NCBI GenBank assembly: GCA_009760855.2 | Contig: WPIO01000132.1 | Span: 350,001 to 402,500 of the forward strand | Origin: Cristatella mucedo | Taxonomy: Eukaryota > Bryozoa > Phylactolaemata > Cristatellidae | Reading direction: 5' to 3' | DNA: 52,500 bases | In this document: positions 30,527 through 40,564 of the stretch, piece after piece | How positions within the stretch are numbered: position 1 is the stretch's first letter | How the letters are laid out: every line of letters starts with the position of its first letter | Made by a program: the position numbers and the translations under genes | Notes under the pieces: generated by a model | Told to the model about the DNA's origin: nothing | The model's input: only the letters and a program-made list of their open reading frames with translations | Databases searched by the model: none

Positions 30527-30822
30527 AATAATAATAATAAGACATTTGTATAGCGTACTCAAAGAAACTGGATCTATTTCTAGGCACTATACCGATGCTG
30601 TATAGAAAGCATTACCATATGATTGCTGGTAACATCCGCAAAATCCTAGCTGATTTAACAGCTTCTTTTTTTATAGCGACAGAAGAGCCCGTACGGCTAT
30701 CACCACCACTTGCAGCGGCAATAAAGGATCGTTCGCCGAAGGTTTTGAACCCGTGACCTTGGGACCGAGATCGTGAAAAGCAACCGCCTTACCTAGTGTG
30801 CCATGACGGCTCACCAAGCAGC
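30527..30822 (-). mobile_element. tRNA-derived SINE, family 1, complete copy with alternative 3' module
   Basis: On the minus strand the head GCCGTCATGGCACACTAGG matches the copy at 7,005, and a B-box-like GGGTTCAAAACC follows. Next come the central region, GCTGTTAAATCAGCTAG, a module GTTACCAGCAATCATATGG, the tail GTGCCTAGAAATAGATCC, and ATT repeats at about 30,527-30,540. It is about 295 bases, so this variant carries an extra block before the tail. Confidence 0.8.
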
Positions 30823-30839
30823 AGAGATAGTGTAAGCAG

Positions 30840-32330
30840 GCATATATATATATATATACACACACACGAAGGACGAATCGCAAAGGCAGTAATCAGTGGG
30901 TCCTGATTTGCTGAGGCATATTTCACTGCACGATAGTGATTTGTCAAGAGGTGCTTAATATCGAAAGTTGCTAACTAGAAGAAAGACTTCCTAGGCTGGG
31001 GGATGTTGAACGCCTCGGCTGCCAGGCTCGGTAGCACTAATCGTAACTCCTGAAAGACATTCGGTTCTCATTTGGCGTTAGAATAGTGCTATCGAAACGT
31101 GCTACTGCTAAGTTAGACATATTAGGAAGTTGCAAGAGATTAAAATATCAATTTCTAAATTGTAGCCATTAAGGACTGCATATATCATACAAAATCAATG
31201 GATCAGACAGTATACAGGTCCATACCGAGCGATCGTCGGTCAGTTGTCCTTCGGGTCACAAATGGAGGAGTCGTTGACGCTATGGATGTTGAGTGCACGC
31301 GTGCCTCCCTACATCTTTAGACTATACCGCCGTACGTCAACGGTTTTAAGGTATCATTAGAGGAGTCGGTATTGAGACATAGCCGCTTTTGATTGCTGCC
31401 GCACTCCGACCATTCGTCCTCGTGCCTGTGTGATTTGGTGCTGCTTCCACTGAAGGTGGCCGCGCTACCAAGGTGCCAGCTACAAGGGGATTTGTCAAGC
31501 GTCTGCAAAGACTAGCACCTGTTGCGTGTACCGTTTTAGAAGAACGCTGCTTCAGTTCAGGACTCGCTGCGGATCGTCCATAACATCAAAAGCCATTGTG
31601 GTTTGCTACAAACCCGAGAGCCCTGGGACGGCCGACGGCCAACTGACGCTGCTGCATACCAATCGACCGAGTAGTCGACAGGATCGGGTCATCGTAGGGG
31701 TCTTTCTCGCGAGCCAGCAGGCTACCTATTCGCTTACAGCAATCAGCGATCACCCGCGGATTTCTCGCATAGGGAACAGCAGATATGCCGCCTTGCAAGG
31801 GCTACCAAAGTAAGCGAGCGCCGCCGACGGATCTGCGAGCCGTGCATTGACCGCGAGCGATGGCGGGTCCCCTGGCTTTCCAGAGAAGTGGTTGCATTTC
31901 CCTGCGAGCCTGCCTCTTACTGTGCTCGGCGACGATACGCTCGATGCTTTCGGAGCTCCTAGATAATCGACCCTGCTCTTATCTGCGGACGGCCGAGTCG
32001 ATAAACTGCAGGCACAGTTTATAGCACCTGCTATGCGTGGTATTCGCCGGGCACCAGCTATCAGCAACCGACAGGATAGTGAGTAAGCAGGCACCTTGAG
32101 CGACCGCTGATTGGTCCGTGAGTCAGATCGAGCCCCGAAATGCCTGAGCAAGCAAAGGAAGCTTTGTCTGAGAGGCCGCAATTTCCTCTCTGGGAGGCCT
32201 ATCGTCCTGGCGCTACAGCACCCTGAGGCCGGCCGGGCAGCTTAGCCTGCCGGCCTCAGTGGCTCGAACCGGATCGAAGCGCAGAGCCGGCAGAGCAGCC
32301 AGAGCCTGCAGAGCAGGCTCTGGCTGCTCG
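30840..32330. other. Unassigned sequence
   Basis: A short TA/CA run lies at 30,841-30,866. No gene recognised. Overlapping open frames in 31,526-32,181 on both strands look like GC-driven chance frames. Confidence 0.45.
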
Positions 32331-32332
32331 CT

Positions 32333-32406
32333 CCCTCACTCTCTCTCTCTCACTCTCTCTTTCCCTCTCTCTTTCCCTCTGTGTCTCTCTCTCTCTCTCT
32401 CTCACA

Positions 32407-32487
<81 letters not shown>

Positions 32488-32546
32488 CTTCTGCATCCCT
32501 CTGTCTCCCTCTTTCTTCTTCTCTCTCTCTCTCTCTCCCTCTCTCT
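32333..32546. repeat. TC microsatellite
   Basis: About 210 bases of TC repeat with CCCT, GTGT and CACACA interruptions. Confidence 0.97.
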
Positions 32547-32549
32547 GCC

Positions 32550-33205
32550 GTCACTGCTGGAGGCTGGCGAACTATCGCATCTATTCGCGATTCGCAGAAG
32601 GGAAATGCAGGACAGAAAGAGAAATGTTATTGCAGCAAAAAGTGTGCGCTCGCGACGTCTTCACCAGACCAGTGCTCATTGGAATTGTTGCCAAAGCTAC
32701 CAGCAGCACCAAGGAATTGTAGCCAAAATGTCGCCCAAAATAAAAATTCGCATTAGCTAGAAAGATGGCAACTGCCAGAGCAATTCTCGCCCGGCGGCGC
32801 GGCAGTTTGCAGTTGCTGGCGCTGCGACTGTGGCAGGAAGGCCGGCGGTATCCCACGCGACGGCGGCCAGCGTACACCAGCTCGCGCGGAGCAGACCGCA
32901 GCGGAAGCTGCTACGTAGCCAAATGGAACGATCCAGCCATCAAAACCGCCTTAGGACCTTGAAGGCTGCGCCAGTTAATGGCTGCTGGAAATGCCAGCCA
33001 AGTTGCTGCTGTACTATAATTAGTGCCAAGGAATAGTCATTAAACTTCGCCCTTCAAACATCCATCTAGATTTAGCGCTATAAAATCTATTATTATTAGT
33101 AGTAGTAGTGACTCAGTACGGAGCCAGTGCCCGCGTGCCGACTTAAACGAGCTAGCCACTGAGGGGTGCTCGCACTCGGCGGTGACCTGAGCCTGCGCGC
33201 CCCCA
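32550..33205. other. Unassigned sequence
   Basis: Nothing recognised. A small AGT run lies near 33,097-33,108. Confidence 0.45.
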
Positions 33206-33209
33206 CTCC

Positions 33210-33363
33210 CCTGTCCCTTGACCGTTGGCCCACTGGCGAAGCTCTTCACGACCGAGGTTGTGGGTTCGAATCCTGCAATGGGCAATACTTTATTGCCAAC
33301 TGCCAGCGGTGGTGGTAGCCGTTAAGGCTCTTCTGCCGCTACATAAACGAGGCCGTTAAATAA
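33210..33363 (+). mobile_element. tRNA-derived SINE, family 1, copy without LINE tail
   Basis: An A-box-like TTGGCCCACTGGCGAAG at about 33,224-33,240 precedes a B-box GTGGGTTCGAATCC at about 33,260-33,273. The central region (GGGCAATACTTTATTGCC) follows, and the copy ends GCCGCTACATAAACGAGGC. Confidence 0.8.
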
Positions 33364-33500
33364 ATACAATTCATTTGTATAGAGCCCAGAGAGAACTTAA
33401 TCTCTATTCAGGCGCCTCACATACGCCTCGGGGCTCGAGCCCACGACTTCAGCCAGACTTTGCTCCCCGGGGCGAGCACCTTAACCGCTGGATCAATTCA
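33364..33500 (-). mobile_element. tRNA-derived SINE, family 2, copy 3
   Basis: Reversed relative to the family 1 SINE it abuts. On the minus strand it has AGCGGTTAAGGTGCTCGCC, a B-box-like GGGCTCGAGCCCC and a tail GAGATTAAGTTCTCTCTGGG ending CTATACAAATGAATTG. Confidence 0.8.
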
Positions 33501-33527
33501 GCTCGGCATCAGCTAATATTCATTTAT

Positions 33528-33621
33528 TTATGGCGCTCGCCTTTAACGACCATAGTCATAGTGAATGTTTTTGACGATCAAGGTCATGGGTTCGAGACCC
33601 GCGGCATATGTGAAGCATCTG

Positions 33622-33630
<9 letters not shown>
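33528..33630 (+). mobile_element. tRNA-derived SINE, family 2, copy 4 (tail replaced by AT repeat)
   Basis: GGCGCTCGCCTTTAACGACC, then a B-box-like GGGTTCGAGACC near 33,587-33,598, then CATATGTGAAGCATCTGAAT running straight into an AT repeat. It is head to head with the copy at 33,364-33,500. Confidence 0.65.
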
Positions 33631-33652
<22 letters not shown>

Positions 33653-33725
33653 GTATAATAATAATATCATATAATATAATAAAATAATATATATATATAA
33701 TATATATGTATATATATATATGACC
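33627..33725. repeat. AT-rich microsatellite
   Basis: TA repeats with interspersed TAA/AATA units. Confidence 0.95.
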
Positions 33726-34129
33726 AATGTATCGTATATAGATACGGGCGCATTTGTTAATTCTACTTAACGAACAACCACCAAGTTCGCATCGAATGAA
33801 CACTGCGATTGTGTGCTATAATTTTTCACTAATTGCAGGTCTAATTAGCCTCGCCTGCTTACGTGAAAATCGTGCGGGTCTTGCCTACCACATATACATT
33901 TTGCAGGTCTTGCCCGCACCGGTTGAAAATCCCCGCTCCGCCTCTGTGAGCGAGGGTCGCGGTTGACCGCCGTCGGCGCTCGCACGCGCAGCCGGCGCCT
34001 GGGCGGCACGCTGCTTGAAGCTCGACGAATAGTATTTCCCTCCTTCGCATTGGCCGCACGGAGCGCAGAAGCAGAGGGAACAGCGCGCCGTCGCAGACCT
34101 GCGAAGAACCTCTCTGAGAGGACGCCGCG

Positions 34130-34455
34130 AAGCGCAACTGCATCCGCTGCGCCGCTCCTCCGCTCCAAGACCGCAGGCGATAGAAGCTTTTGCTGTGGAG
34201 GTCCTAGACTGTGGGACTCACTTCCGCAGTTTCTACGTAAGGGCAACTATCTTTCTGCTGCTGAATACGGCACATCCTTGCCAGCCGTTCCTGCTGACTC
34301 AGCTATGCTTCTCACTTTCTCTTAGTTGCGTCAGATGAAGTCGGTCTGTTGGCTACCGAGTGCTTGCCGAAAGCCGCTTAGGCTGTGAGTGCGCTATAGA
34401 AAACTCTCCTGTGTAACACCCACACAATCTCCGCGGCTTTGTGGAATTGCAGGCG
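34130..34455 (+). mobile_element. Second-lineage LINE 3' fragment, copy 2
   Basis: Matches 5,270-5,590: GATAGAAGCTTTTGCTGTGG, GGTCCTAGACTGTGGGACTC, GAATACGGCACATCC, TGTTGGCTACCGAGTGC and GAGTGCGCTATAGAAAACTC. It encodes a decayed DRSFCCGGPRLWDSLPQFLR segment. It is 5' truncated. Confidence 0.8.
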
Positions 34456-34764
34456 GAAGTGCATTTCATTTCTTTCTGATGGGCCGCTGACTCCTAGCCG
34501 CCCACCCCGGACGCCTAGTACGGTGCTTTTATGTCGCGCGGCAGGCAGCCATTGGAGCTGCACTCGGCGCTCAGCTATTTCCCGCTGGTTTGCGTACGCG
34601 CCTACAGTCAAGCCGGTCGTACATCCCGGTCGCTGGGGACAGGAAGCAGTCGTCTAGATGACGGCGCCTGCCGCTGACTCTAGTCGCTCAGTCTCCGTCT
34701 TCGATTAGTCAGCACACTTCGACGGCCCGGACGCAGTATAATTCAGACACTTGGGAAGAACTTC
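34456..34764. other. Unassigned GC-rich sequence
   Basis: No feature recognised. Confidence 0.4.
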
Positions 34765-35015
34765 GTGACCTAGTGGATGCATGCGATTCGTCCTCGGTGT
34801 GCTTACGCGCGCTGACTCAGTGCGTGCTGCCGCTAACCATATTTGCATGCTTACCCCGTACGAGTCGCCTCCAACCTTGTTATGCTCTTTGTCATTTTGC
34901 ACGCTACCGCTAACCATTCGATGCTGCCTCCTTCGCAGCAAATTTAAAACACCTCGAAAGAGATCAAGTTCTCCGGTGGCGCTATGCAAATATATTATTA
35001 CTTTTATTCTCACCT
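34765..35015 (+). mobile_element. LINE 3' UTR fragment
   Basis: ATGCGATTCGTCCTCGGTGTG, given as GCGATTCGTCCTCGGTGTG, then CCATATTTGCATGCTTACCC, CGCTAACCATTCGATGC, AGCAAATTTAAAACACC, and a short ATT tail near 34,993-35,003. It corresponds to the 3' UTR of the copy at 49,340-49,578. Confidence 0.8.
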
Positions 35016-36040
35016 CTGCGGCCACCCGCCGCCCGACCGGTAGCCTTGACGAAGTCGGGTCGCTTAGGACGGACGAGTCGACCCCGCCAGGCGTCGTCGG
35101 CGGGCAAAGGAGTTTCTCTCCGCGCCGCAGCCACGGCTGTCCGCCGAGGCACCTATTCATCGGCGCCCCGAGCGCGCCAGCGCGGGCTCACGGCGCCGGC
35201 TCCCATCTGGCTCGCGTCGCCGCCATCAGCCATAGCGACGCCGGTTTTATCCGGTCGCAGGTTAGCGCCGCGTACGCCAAGCCGGCTGCGTTTCGCTTCG
35301 GCGGTTTCGGGAGCGTCGAATTAGTCTCGCGAACGACGAATGCCTTGCCGCAATTGCTCCGCTGTTTTTCCCGTCCTCCGCGGGCATTGGCGCGCAGGCC
35401 GAGTGCAGCCGGAGGCCGCCGAGGCGGCGAAGCGGCCGCCCTCTTGTTCGCGCGCACTTTGAAAGGGCCTCCTACCAGCCCCCCCCCACCCGAGACCGGA
35501 CTGATAGCGGTGGCCGCAGGGCACTCGGTGGCTCGCGGTGGTCCATTTGAACGAGACGAGCGCCTGACGGCGCCGCTGGGGCGCTCTGCAGCTCGGACGC
35601 ACTGCACCGTCGCCATTGTGCGGCGCTAGATCACTTCTAAGAGCGGTGCGGGAAGACAAAGGCTCGATCCGGGGGTAGAGTTCGTCGATGACAATCGACC
35701 AATTCATAATTAACCACTGTCAACAGTTAAACGAGCAAACAGCAATGCGCTGATTGCGCCAGCCTTCGCCTCCTGCGGAGCGCTTCGTCTCCCGCCGACG
35801 GCTCGCCAGCGGGAAGAAGCGTCGCGCCGCACGACTCCGACGCACCGCCGGAGTGCCGGAGAGCGTGCACCTCATCGACTAGTCGCCGCCGCCGCTACCG
35901 CGCGTCTCCGGCTGGCTATCGCTGCCGGAAGGGGCGCGATCCGTCGGCGGCGGCGGGCGTACCGCCGGCTGGCGGCCCGCGCGAGGCCGGCTCGCACTGG
36001 TCGCAGACGCCGCTGTCGCTGCACTAACGCGTGCCGTCTC
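35016..36040. other. CpG-rich block without recognised genes
   Basis: Strikingly GC- and CpG-rich. Long open frames exist in several frames on both strands (for example 35,188-35,707 minus and 34,781-35,629 plus), as expected when stop codons are rare. I see no domain, splice structure or similarity that supports any of them. Confidence 0.55.
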
Positions 36041-36044
36041 GATC

Positions 36045-36138
36045 GCGCTTCCTCTGCAGCAAATGTAACGCGCCTAGAAAGAGCCGGAGTTCTCTGAGGG
36101 CGCTATAACAAATACATTATTATTGCTGTTGTTATTGT
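36045..36138 (+). mobile_element. LINE/SINE 3' tail fragment
   Basis: CTCTGCAGCAAATGTAACG, CGCCTAGAAAGAGCC, AGTTCTCTGAGGGCGC, then ATT and related repeats to 36,138. It sits inside a CpG-rich block. Confidence 0.8.
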
Positions 36139-36139
36139 A

Positions 36140-37255
36140 CCATTACCCCAGTCGACCGCGCGAAGGCGTAGAAAGCTCGACCCGCTGCTCGCCTCCGTCC
36201 GCACGCCGGATGCTTCCACCCAGATGAGCCTCCGGTCGGCAGTCGAAGCCGTAGTGCGTCGCGTGCCCGAGGGCCCCAAGGCTCCCGCCGCCGCCCCGAT
36301 GCCCGGACGGGAGCCGTCGGCGAGTCGCTCGTCTCAAGTCAGGCCTTCGGACTCCGCGGACGCCCGAGGAGCGCGTTTCGCCGCCGCCGCCGCCTGGCGA
36401 TGCCAGGCTGCGTCTCCCTAGCGGAGAGCCGGACGTTGCGCGGCTGCCGCAGTCGCCTGCGGCGGCCGAGCTGGCTGCGCCGCCGCAGGCGTCCGAAGCA
36501 TTCCCGGCATTCCCGCGACGCGCTCGTTCGTTTTGCTGCTCGCTAATTTCTCGTCTTCGAAGCAATCGAATACTCGATGTAATTGACCGCGGGGCGTCCG
36601 CCGCCGCGAGCGGGGCCGACTTCGGCGATCGCCCGCCGCCGCGATCCCTCAGCGGCTGGCTATTCCGACAAGAGCCAGCGCCGGAGCAGCGTCGCCACTG
36701 GCGCGCGCGGTTCGACCGGCGACGGCTAGGAGCCGGTCGAACCGCGCGCGAAGTTCGGCGCGGCTGGCGCTCGGCCGCGGCCGTTGCAACATCGGCCGCC
36801 ACGCGAGCGGACCGCTCGACCGATGTCGCACTCGTCTGGGTTGGGCCAGAGGCGCGCGACGTATCGCGGTCTCTTTTAACATCTTCGAGTCTTCCGCGTA
36901 GGTGGCAAATGCATATACGGCGGCGGCCGAGGCGGCGGTCAGCGCTCGATCCGGGTCAGCGCTCGATCCAGCCTGTTTTCCTAGCGCCTAAAGCTAGGAA
37001 ACCGCGGCGATCGCCGAGCGGCTCATGCCAGCTGCTCAAAATCGGCAGCGCTGCTGCACTGTTTTAGCCGCCCCTCCCCCCGATCGGCGGCGGCAACGAC
37101 GCCCGATCTACCGGGAAAGGCCGCATTGACTGGCCGCGGTGCCTTTGATCGATCGAGCAGCAGCTCGTCTTTTCTACCGTAGGGAACGCGTCCGGCTGTC
37201 ATCTTTGCGGGGACCCCGCGGTTTCCGGCTTCTGCCTCGTCTTCCATGTAAGCAG
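36140..37255. other. CpG-rich block without recognised genes
   Basis: Similar composition to 35,016-36,040. It contains a perfect 19-bp hairpin (36,702-36,750), a 9-bp hairpin (36,977-37,001) and a short direct repeat (GGGTCAGCGCTCGATCC-type at about 36,937-36,970). No supported gene. Confidence 0.55.
36702..36750. repeat. Perfect 19-bp inverted repeat, 11-base loop
   Basis: Arms at 36,702-36,720 and 36,732-36,750 are exact reverse complements (core GGTTCGACCGGC / GCCGGTCGAACC). The arms are GC-rich, so the hairpin would be very stable. Confidence 0.95.
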
Positions 37256-37259
37256 GAGA

Positions 37260-37892
37260 CGCAATGGGATCGTTGATTGGTCTTCCATTTCCTCCGAAGT
37301 CAGCTTACTATTGGTACTAGCTATTGCACATTGCTTCTAATTCATGCGTTTGCAGCGTCGTATCCAGATTGCTTAACACACGTGCATGCCAAAGTGATGG
37401 TTAGATTATGACCGATTCGGACATTCTTGGTGGTTCCAGAATTAAAATGGCTACGAACATAATAAGTCATAATTCATGTTTCGACGGCTTAGCAAACCAA
37501 TTCAAGAGCTTGTGAGCCATCCGTGATGTGAGCTTCGAGCCAGAGAGTTTTACTTTGGGATTCGAGGAGGAGACGAGTTGTATGCTATGGCTAGTGCTGT
37601 ACCAGTTTAGCCTGCCTAAGGCTACCGATTAGACATATCTAATGGTAATAAGACGTGTGTACAGTGCCATAAGAGAATTAAATCTCTTTATAGCCACTTT
37701 ACATATGCTGTACAGTATGTTAATATGGTCAGAGACAACACGTAAAGCGGCAGCACGCGTAATCAACAAGGACAGTTCGCAGGGACCCAGCAAATGCTGT
37801 AAGTCCAGGGTCGGGAGGGCTGGTAATCTTATTTTGGGAGATGCACTTCAAGATGAGATCAACGGTGCCAGGCTCGACACCAACGACAAAGT
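37260..37892. other. Unassigned sequence with a reversed SINE tail
   Basis: A reversed SINE/LINE tail lies at about 37,645-37,715 (GTGCCATAAGAGAATTAAATC, given as GCCATAAGAGAATTAAATC, then TGCTGTACAGTATG). Nothing else recognised. Confidence 0.5.
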
Positions 37893-39541
37893 CTTGTCAC
37901 ATTAATCTAAGAAACTAGACGTAGAGAACTTGAGCAACAACCACCCAGTCTCCCTTCTACCATTCTAACCAAAGACATTGGAACGAGTCGTGGCAGACCA
38001 CCTGAACTCACATATTGAAACCTCAAACCTTCTTAGTAAGTTCCATTTTGGCTTTAGAGCTAATTCTTCCAGAGATTCAACATTTCTTGGGGTGTATAAC
38101 GACCTACAAAGGAATGCAGACATGGCTAGAGTATCTCTACTTGTTTTGATCGATCTCTCGGCAGCTCTTGATACTATCGATCACCAAGTCCTTCTTGAGC
38201 GCCTCTCATCTCGTCTGGGCATTGCTGGCACTGCATTGCTATGGTTCAGGTCCCATCTCAATGGGAGACTCCAGAGTATTGATGCGAATGGACATAGATC
38301 ATCCGAGGAACCTCTGAAATATGGGGTACCTCAGGGCTCCGTGCTTGATCCGGTTCTTTTCACGGTTTATACTCTTCCTCTTGCCGATGTGATTGCCAAG
38401 CACAATCTAGGCTTTCACTTCCATGCGGATGACTCTCAGTTGTACCTTTGCTTTGACTCCTCCCAGCCCTCCAGCACTTTGAATTCTCTCAACTCCCTTG
38501 CTACATGTATTGATGACATCCGCAGATGGAGAGCAGCAAACAATTTAAACTAAATGATGACAAAACTAACTTACTAGTTATGGGCAAACCAAGTGTGATT
38601 CAGAAATTGGAAAGGCTAATGCTCAAAATCAGCTCTGCCAGAATATCTCTTGTTGAATCTTGCACGAAATCTAGGTGTCATGTTCTAAAGTAACCTTTCG
38701 TTAGACGACTACATCAGTTCTACTATCAAGTCTCCCTACTTTCAGCTGCATAGCATTGCTGGAATTCGGGCTTGTTTAGGCAGGATACCACATCTAAGTT
38801 GGTCCATGCATTTGTGACATCCCGTCTTGACTTCTGTAACTCATTGCTTGCAGGTCTACCGGCATGCGCAATCAGGCGCTTACAGCTGGTGAAAAACTCT
38901 GAAGTCTGAAGTCTGCTTGTCTGTCGTGAGCGTCGCAGTTGCTACATCACACCCCTTCTCGCCGACCTGCACTGGCTATCAGTCAAGCCACGGATCAACT
39001 TCAGCGTTTTGTCGCTCACTTTTAGGTCCCTTCATTCTTTGGCTCCGGCTTACCTATCAGATTTACTGCCCCACCAGGCTAAGCATCGTACTACCCGCTT
39101 TTCGGAATCTAACTGTTTACCACTACCTCGTGCAAACCTCAAGTCCTTTGGAGACCGTGCTTTTAGTTCGTATGCTCACAAAGCTTGGAACTCACTCCTG
39201 ACTTGCATCACGACATCCCCTGACTTGACCACATTTAAAAAGAACTTAAAAACACACCTAATTAGGACAGCATTTAGTGGGTCCCTGTGATTTGTCCTTT
39301 GTGTGCTTATGTGTGCTGACACGGTTGCATGCTGCTACTAAGCATATTTGCATGCTGACCCTGTGCACGTCACCCCTTACCATGTTATTCTTGTTGTTTA
39401 TTGAGCTTGCTACTTCTAACCATTCAATCATGCATTCTTTGCAGTAAATGTAAAGCGCCAAACCAGAAAGATTGAGTTCTTTGAGGGCGCTTTATCACGA
39501 GTTTATATATATATTATTATTGTTATCGATATTATTGTTAT
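37893..39541 (+). mobile_element. 5'-truncated CR1/L2-like LINE with broken reverse transcriptase (copy G)
   Basis: Starts in the RT region (GAGAACTTGAGCAACAACC) and runs to the ORF2 C-terminus, 3' UTR and tail, ending in TA/ATT repeats near 39,541. From 37,978 to 38,553 it is open: ERVVADHLN, GFRANSSRDS, motif A DLSAALDTIDH, motif B YGVPQGSVLDP. Motif C is changed to FHADDSQLYL (Tyr to His before Asp-Asp). A frameshift gives the stop at 38,551. The C-terminal part resumes at 39,009-39,290 (SFGDRAFSSYAHKAWNSL). Inactive. Confidence 0.88.
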
Positions 39542-39544
39542 TAA

Positions 39545-40300
39545 GGAGGTTTGACCGCTGCCATTCTCTGCTACCTGAGAGACCTGTATCGTTCTACCTG
39601 TCGCATACCTGAGTGTATCGAATTGATACTGCGGCTTGCCGCTCGGCCTTTCGAGGGGCTAGCTCCACCGCTATTTGTCAGTCAGTCCTCACTATTTGAG
39701 GACTGCAACCGCAATGGATGCGGTATTTGTGTCCTAAGGAATCAAGTTCAGAAGCTTTAGAAACCAACCACTCGCCGCCCAATCGCTTGCCAGCTGTGAT
39801 GTCAATCTCTCTCCAGGTCAGACACGCACGAACCCACATCCGTCTTGTTGTGGCAGACAGAGGATACTTCCCTCCCGCCGCTTGGACTTCGAAGATGCAC
39901 CCTCCTCTGCCTGCCGTTTGGCCTGATCTCTGACCTCTTCTTTTTTACACTCTCTCGTAAGTTGGCGGAATAAAGTCATAACCTGACCACGTGTTCTCCA
40001 TCAACGAATACACAGCGCCAACAAAGCCGCTACAGCATAGTTGCAATATTAGCACAATTACCTTTACTCGGGACTCCCAGCCTGTGCTTCTAATTTCTCA
40101 AAACTGGTGCAACACTCAGCAGGTCGTCTGGTCTGTCATCCGCGGCATAGCTGCCACGTCGAAGTAATCCTGTCTCAACTTAACTGGCTTCCTATTTAAA
40201 ATAATGCACCTAATGAAAGATCCTCTCTCTGGCCTACAGGTCGCTATACTCGCTCGCAACAGCCTGCCTATTCTCCGGCTCAGTTAGGGGCCCATACAGA
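39545..40300. other. Unassigned sequence
   Basis: No gene recognised. An AATAAA occurs near 39,970 without a convincing upstream gene. Confidence 0.4.
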
Positions 40301-40513
40301 AGAACTATATTAGAATCATTATTATTCTTATTATCGCATCTGGGTTTATCCGCGAGCGCCTCATATCTATAGCAGCCGATGCACAGTTGATCGGCGCTCG
40401 ACGGTAAAGGAAAGGAATGAGAGGCAGCCGGGTAAAGTAGCAGGCAGCGAACGGCAGCTGTGACCGAACAGCGAGCAACGAGCAGCGGGATCCGATAGAC
40501 GGCGGCATACTAT

Positions 40514-40564
40514 GTATACGTATAGTAGACGTATACGTATAGTAGACGTATACGTATAGTAGAC
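40514..40564. repeat. Three tandem copies of a 17-bp unit
   Basis: GTATACGTATAGTAGAC repeated exactly at 40,514, 40,531 and 40,548. Confidence 0.97.

Noticed and set aside
34781-37247. Many long overlapping frames on both strands
   Set aside because: The CpG-rich composition makes stops rare. The frames overlap on both strands and have no recognisable domains or splice sites that I could connect.
39545-40060. Possible LTR with AATAAA near 39,970
   Set aside because: I could not find a second copy or matching ends in the window, so an LTR call is not supported.
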